Source: JACCXG01 sp963785755 (GTDB lineage: Bacteria > Acidobacteriota > Vicinamibacteria > Vicinamibacterales > 2-12-FULL-66-21). From it: a stretch of 28,916 nt of DNA. The translations under genes and the position numbers were made by a program. The stretch lies in NCBI GenBank assembly GCA_963785755.1, contig CAWAXG010000001.1, forward strand, positions 1 through 28,916. The letters are read 5' to 3'. The notes under the pieces are model-generated. The model did not search any database and was not told the DNA's origin. It saw only the letters and a program-made list of their open reading frames with translations. Shown in pieces: positions 26,797-28,916 of the stretch (position 1 is its first letter; each line of letters starts with the position of its first letter).

Positions 26797-28916
26797 TTGT
26801 CAGCCACCCTGATTGCGCTCGTCATGAGCGCCGTCCCCGTCTTCGTGCAGCCTGCCGGGCAGCAGAGCCCGCCGGTTGCGGCACCTGCCGCCGGGCAGCC
26901 GCAGCCGCCGGCGCCTGCCACCGGTCGCGGACGCGTCTTCGATCCGATGCCGGACTATCCGGCCAACCCGAACGACGTCATCCAGGCGCTGAACGGCTTC
27001 AAGGTCGAGATCGTCGCCAAGGCCGATCGTCCGAAGCAGGGTTCGTGGATCAGCATCGCCGAGGACGATCAGGGCCGGCTGATTCTCGGCGCGAACGAGC
27101 AGCAGCCGTTCACGCGTCTCACGCTCGACAAGGCGGGCAAGGTCGTGAAGACGGAAACGATCTTCACGCCGGTGTCCGAAGCGATGGGCATCACCTGGCA
27201 CGACAACGCCCTGTACGTGCAGGGGGGGCGGCTCGAGAAGCCATTCACCGAGACCATGGACGCCCCGGGTACGGGAAGCAGAGCGGCCAGGCAGGATTGC
27301 ATCGTCTCCGCGATCCGAAGGGTGACGGCAGCTTCACGACCATCGAGACGCTGCGCACCTGGGACGGCCACGAGGGCGGCCACAGCGACCACGGGATTCA
27401 CGAGGCCCGCGTCTCGCCCGACGGCAAGAGCTTCTACATCATCAACGGCAACGGCGTGGTGCCGCCGCCCGACGTGTCGCCGAACTCGCCGCATCGCAAT
27501 TACGCGGACGACCGCATCATTCCGCTGCTCGGGCCGCAGACCAACCGCCTCGGTCACGAGAAGGCGCCGGGCGGCACCATCGCCAGGACCACCTTCGACG
27601 GCAAGGACCTCCATCTCTTCGCCGGCGGCATGCGCAACGCGCTGCACTTCGACTGGAACGCCGACGGCGAGATCTTCTCGTTCGACAGCGACATGGAGCC
27701 GGAGTTCGGCGTGCCCTGGTATCGGCCGGTGCGGGTGTTCTGGATGCCGAGCGGCGCCGACCTCGGGTATCGCGGCAACAGCGGCAAGTATCCGACCTGG
27801 TACGAGGATTCGCTGCCGCCGCTCGTCGAGATCGGGCTCGGCAGTCCGGTCGGCGTGACGTTCGGCTACCGCACGGCCTTTCCCGGCGAAATACCAGAAG
27901 GCGCTCTACGTCGCCGACAACAACTACGGCAAGATCATCGCGGTGCACCTGAAGCCGTCCGGCAGCGGCTACGTCGCGACCTCGTGGGAGAACTTCATCT
28001 GGCCGAAGTCGCTCTATGGCGGCACGCCGCGCGCGTCACACAACGTGACCGACATGATCGTGGCGCGGGACGGCACGTTCTATTACGTCATCGGCAACCG
28101 CCGCACGCAGTCCTACCTGATGAAGGCCACCTACGCCGGCACGCAGCCGACGACGCGCGTCGAGTACCGCAACACCGACGGCAGCCAGGATCGCGCGACG
28201 CGCCGCGCGCTCGAGCAGTTCCATTGGACCCGCAACGATCCGAAGGCCGTCGCTGCCGCATGGCCGCATCTCGGCAGCGAGGATCGATTCCTGCGCTTCG
28301 CCGCGCGAGTGGCGCTCGAGACCGTCTCAGCCGACACGTGGAAGGCGAAGGCGCTGGCCGAGCAGGACGCGGCGACGGCAATCATCGCGATGCTGGCACT
28401 GGCGAGAGTGGGCGGTCCGGCAGCCAACGAAGATCTCTTCGCGACGCTGAGCCGTTTCCCGCTCTCGACGCTGTCCGATCCGCTGCGCATCCAGAAGCTC
28501 CGCGTCATCGAGGTGGCGGTGAGCCGGAACGGCAAGCCCTCGGACGCCGCCATCCAGAAGGTCATCGCCGACGTCGACGCGGTGTTTCCCGGCGCCTCGT
28601 TCGAGCTGAACACCGAGATGTCGCAGATCCTCGCCGCGTTCAACGCCGAAACGGTGGTGGAGAAGACGCTGCGGCTGATGGCGCAGTCGAAGATCTACGA
28701 AGAGCAGTTCGCCTACCGCTACAACCTCCGTTCCGTCACGGTGGGCTGGACGCTCGACGCCCGCAAGACCTACTTCAAGTGGTTCAACGAGGACCATGCC
28801 GACGATCAGCATCGCTACGAGTATCGCGAGTGGTTCAACCGCGTGAACCAGCAGCCGCGCATCGCCGGCAACGGTCCGTATCTGAATCAGCTGCGCACGG
28901 CAGCCGTGGCGACGCT
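26797..28916 (+). CDS. Secreted propeller plus HEAT-like protein (PVC-type/DUF7133-like), 3' end outside window
   Basis: A signal peptide (ATLIALVMSAVPVFVQPAGQ) and a Pro/Ala-rich linker lead to a sorbosone-dehydrogenase-like propeller: QALNGFKVEIVAKADRPKQG, WISIAEDDQGRLILGANEQQ, EAMGITWHDNALYVQGGRLE, HDHGIHEARVSPDGKSFYI-type blades, LHLFAGGMRNALHFDWNADG and LGSPVGVTFGYRTAFP. From about 28170 it becomes alpha-helical with HEAT-like units (EDRFLRFAARVALETVSADT, AAIQKVIADVDAVFPGASFE). The frame is open to the window end; a C-terminal cytochrome c domain is common in relatives but cannot be seen here. Shifts lie near 27275 and at 27879-27881. The start is TTG 26797; ATG 26760 with an indel is an alternative. 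It is probably a periplasmic redox or sugar-related protein. Confidence 0.78.

Noticed and set aside
1..28916. Programmed frameshifting or recoding as the cause of the frame breaks
   Set aside because: The breaks occur in both directions in unrelated genes, with no consistent slippery site plus structure; indel error is simpler.

Overview
The window is a GC-rich (roughly two thirds G+C by eye) bacterial chromosome segment with no rRNA, tRNA, phage or transposase gene. The gene repertoire points to Acidobacteriota, most likely Vicinamibacteria: a DUF5916/CBM9-type secreted protein, a TAT-exported sugar isomerase/epimerase, membrane Ser/Thr kinases fused to PD40/TolB-like propellers, a TIGR02999-type ECF sigma factor, OmpR-type winged-helix regulators, and a large propeller-plus-HEAT secreted protein. 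This is inference from family content, not from a marker gene.

Layout. (1) 1-4644: a GMC oxidoreductase start (minus), a heavily frame-broken DUF5916 outer-membrane-type protein, and a TAT sugar isomerase/epimerase. (2) 4901-8556: an ECF sigma factor whose stop overlaps (ATGA) the start of a transmembrane Ser/Thr kinase with a propeller sensor. (3) 8591-10622 (minus): a small HExxH metallopeptidase and a di-haem cytochrome c of the peroxidase/MauG type. (4) 10767-14000: a second Ser/Thr kinase whose stop overlaps (GTGA) the start of an intact winged-helix plus FHA regulator, a possible one-operon phosphothreonine signalling relay. (5) 14001-14364: two abutting gene scraps, one of an esterase and one of a LarA-like enzyme. 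(6) 14417-18080: gamma-glutamyltransferase and a PL10 pectate lyase, convergent around a strong hairpin. (7) 18168-23143: envelope and transport genes: a beta-barrel-like protein with a bile-acid/Na+ symporter-family protein, then two secreted proteins of unknown function and an APC permease. Two of these transcription units share the same unusual promoter architecture. (8) 23186-25343 (minus): an MBL-fold hydrolase and an ATP-grasp ligase. (9) 25401-26508: a palindrome/REP-like sequence, a small-protein plus nucleotidyltransferase pair (toxin-antitoxin-like), and a truncated winged-helix gene. (10) 26797-end: a propeller/HEAT secreted protein running off the window.

Most of the longer genes need one or more +1/-1 shifts to be read through. 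Several shifts have the same form (TTC read as TTTC, or one G gained or lost next to G/C). The shifts affect unrelated genes, so residual sequencing indels are the simplest explanation and I annotate whole loci across them. The genes that read cleanly are the winged-helix/FHA regulator, the metallopeptidase, both unknown secreted proteins, the APC permease, the MBL hydrolase and the small partner protein.

The most interesting signals are the kinase to winged-helix/FHA unit, the ECF sigma to kinase unit, and a duplicated promoter with three CGTA(C/G) boxes spaced about two helical turns apart upstream of 18280 and 20193.
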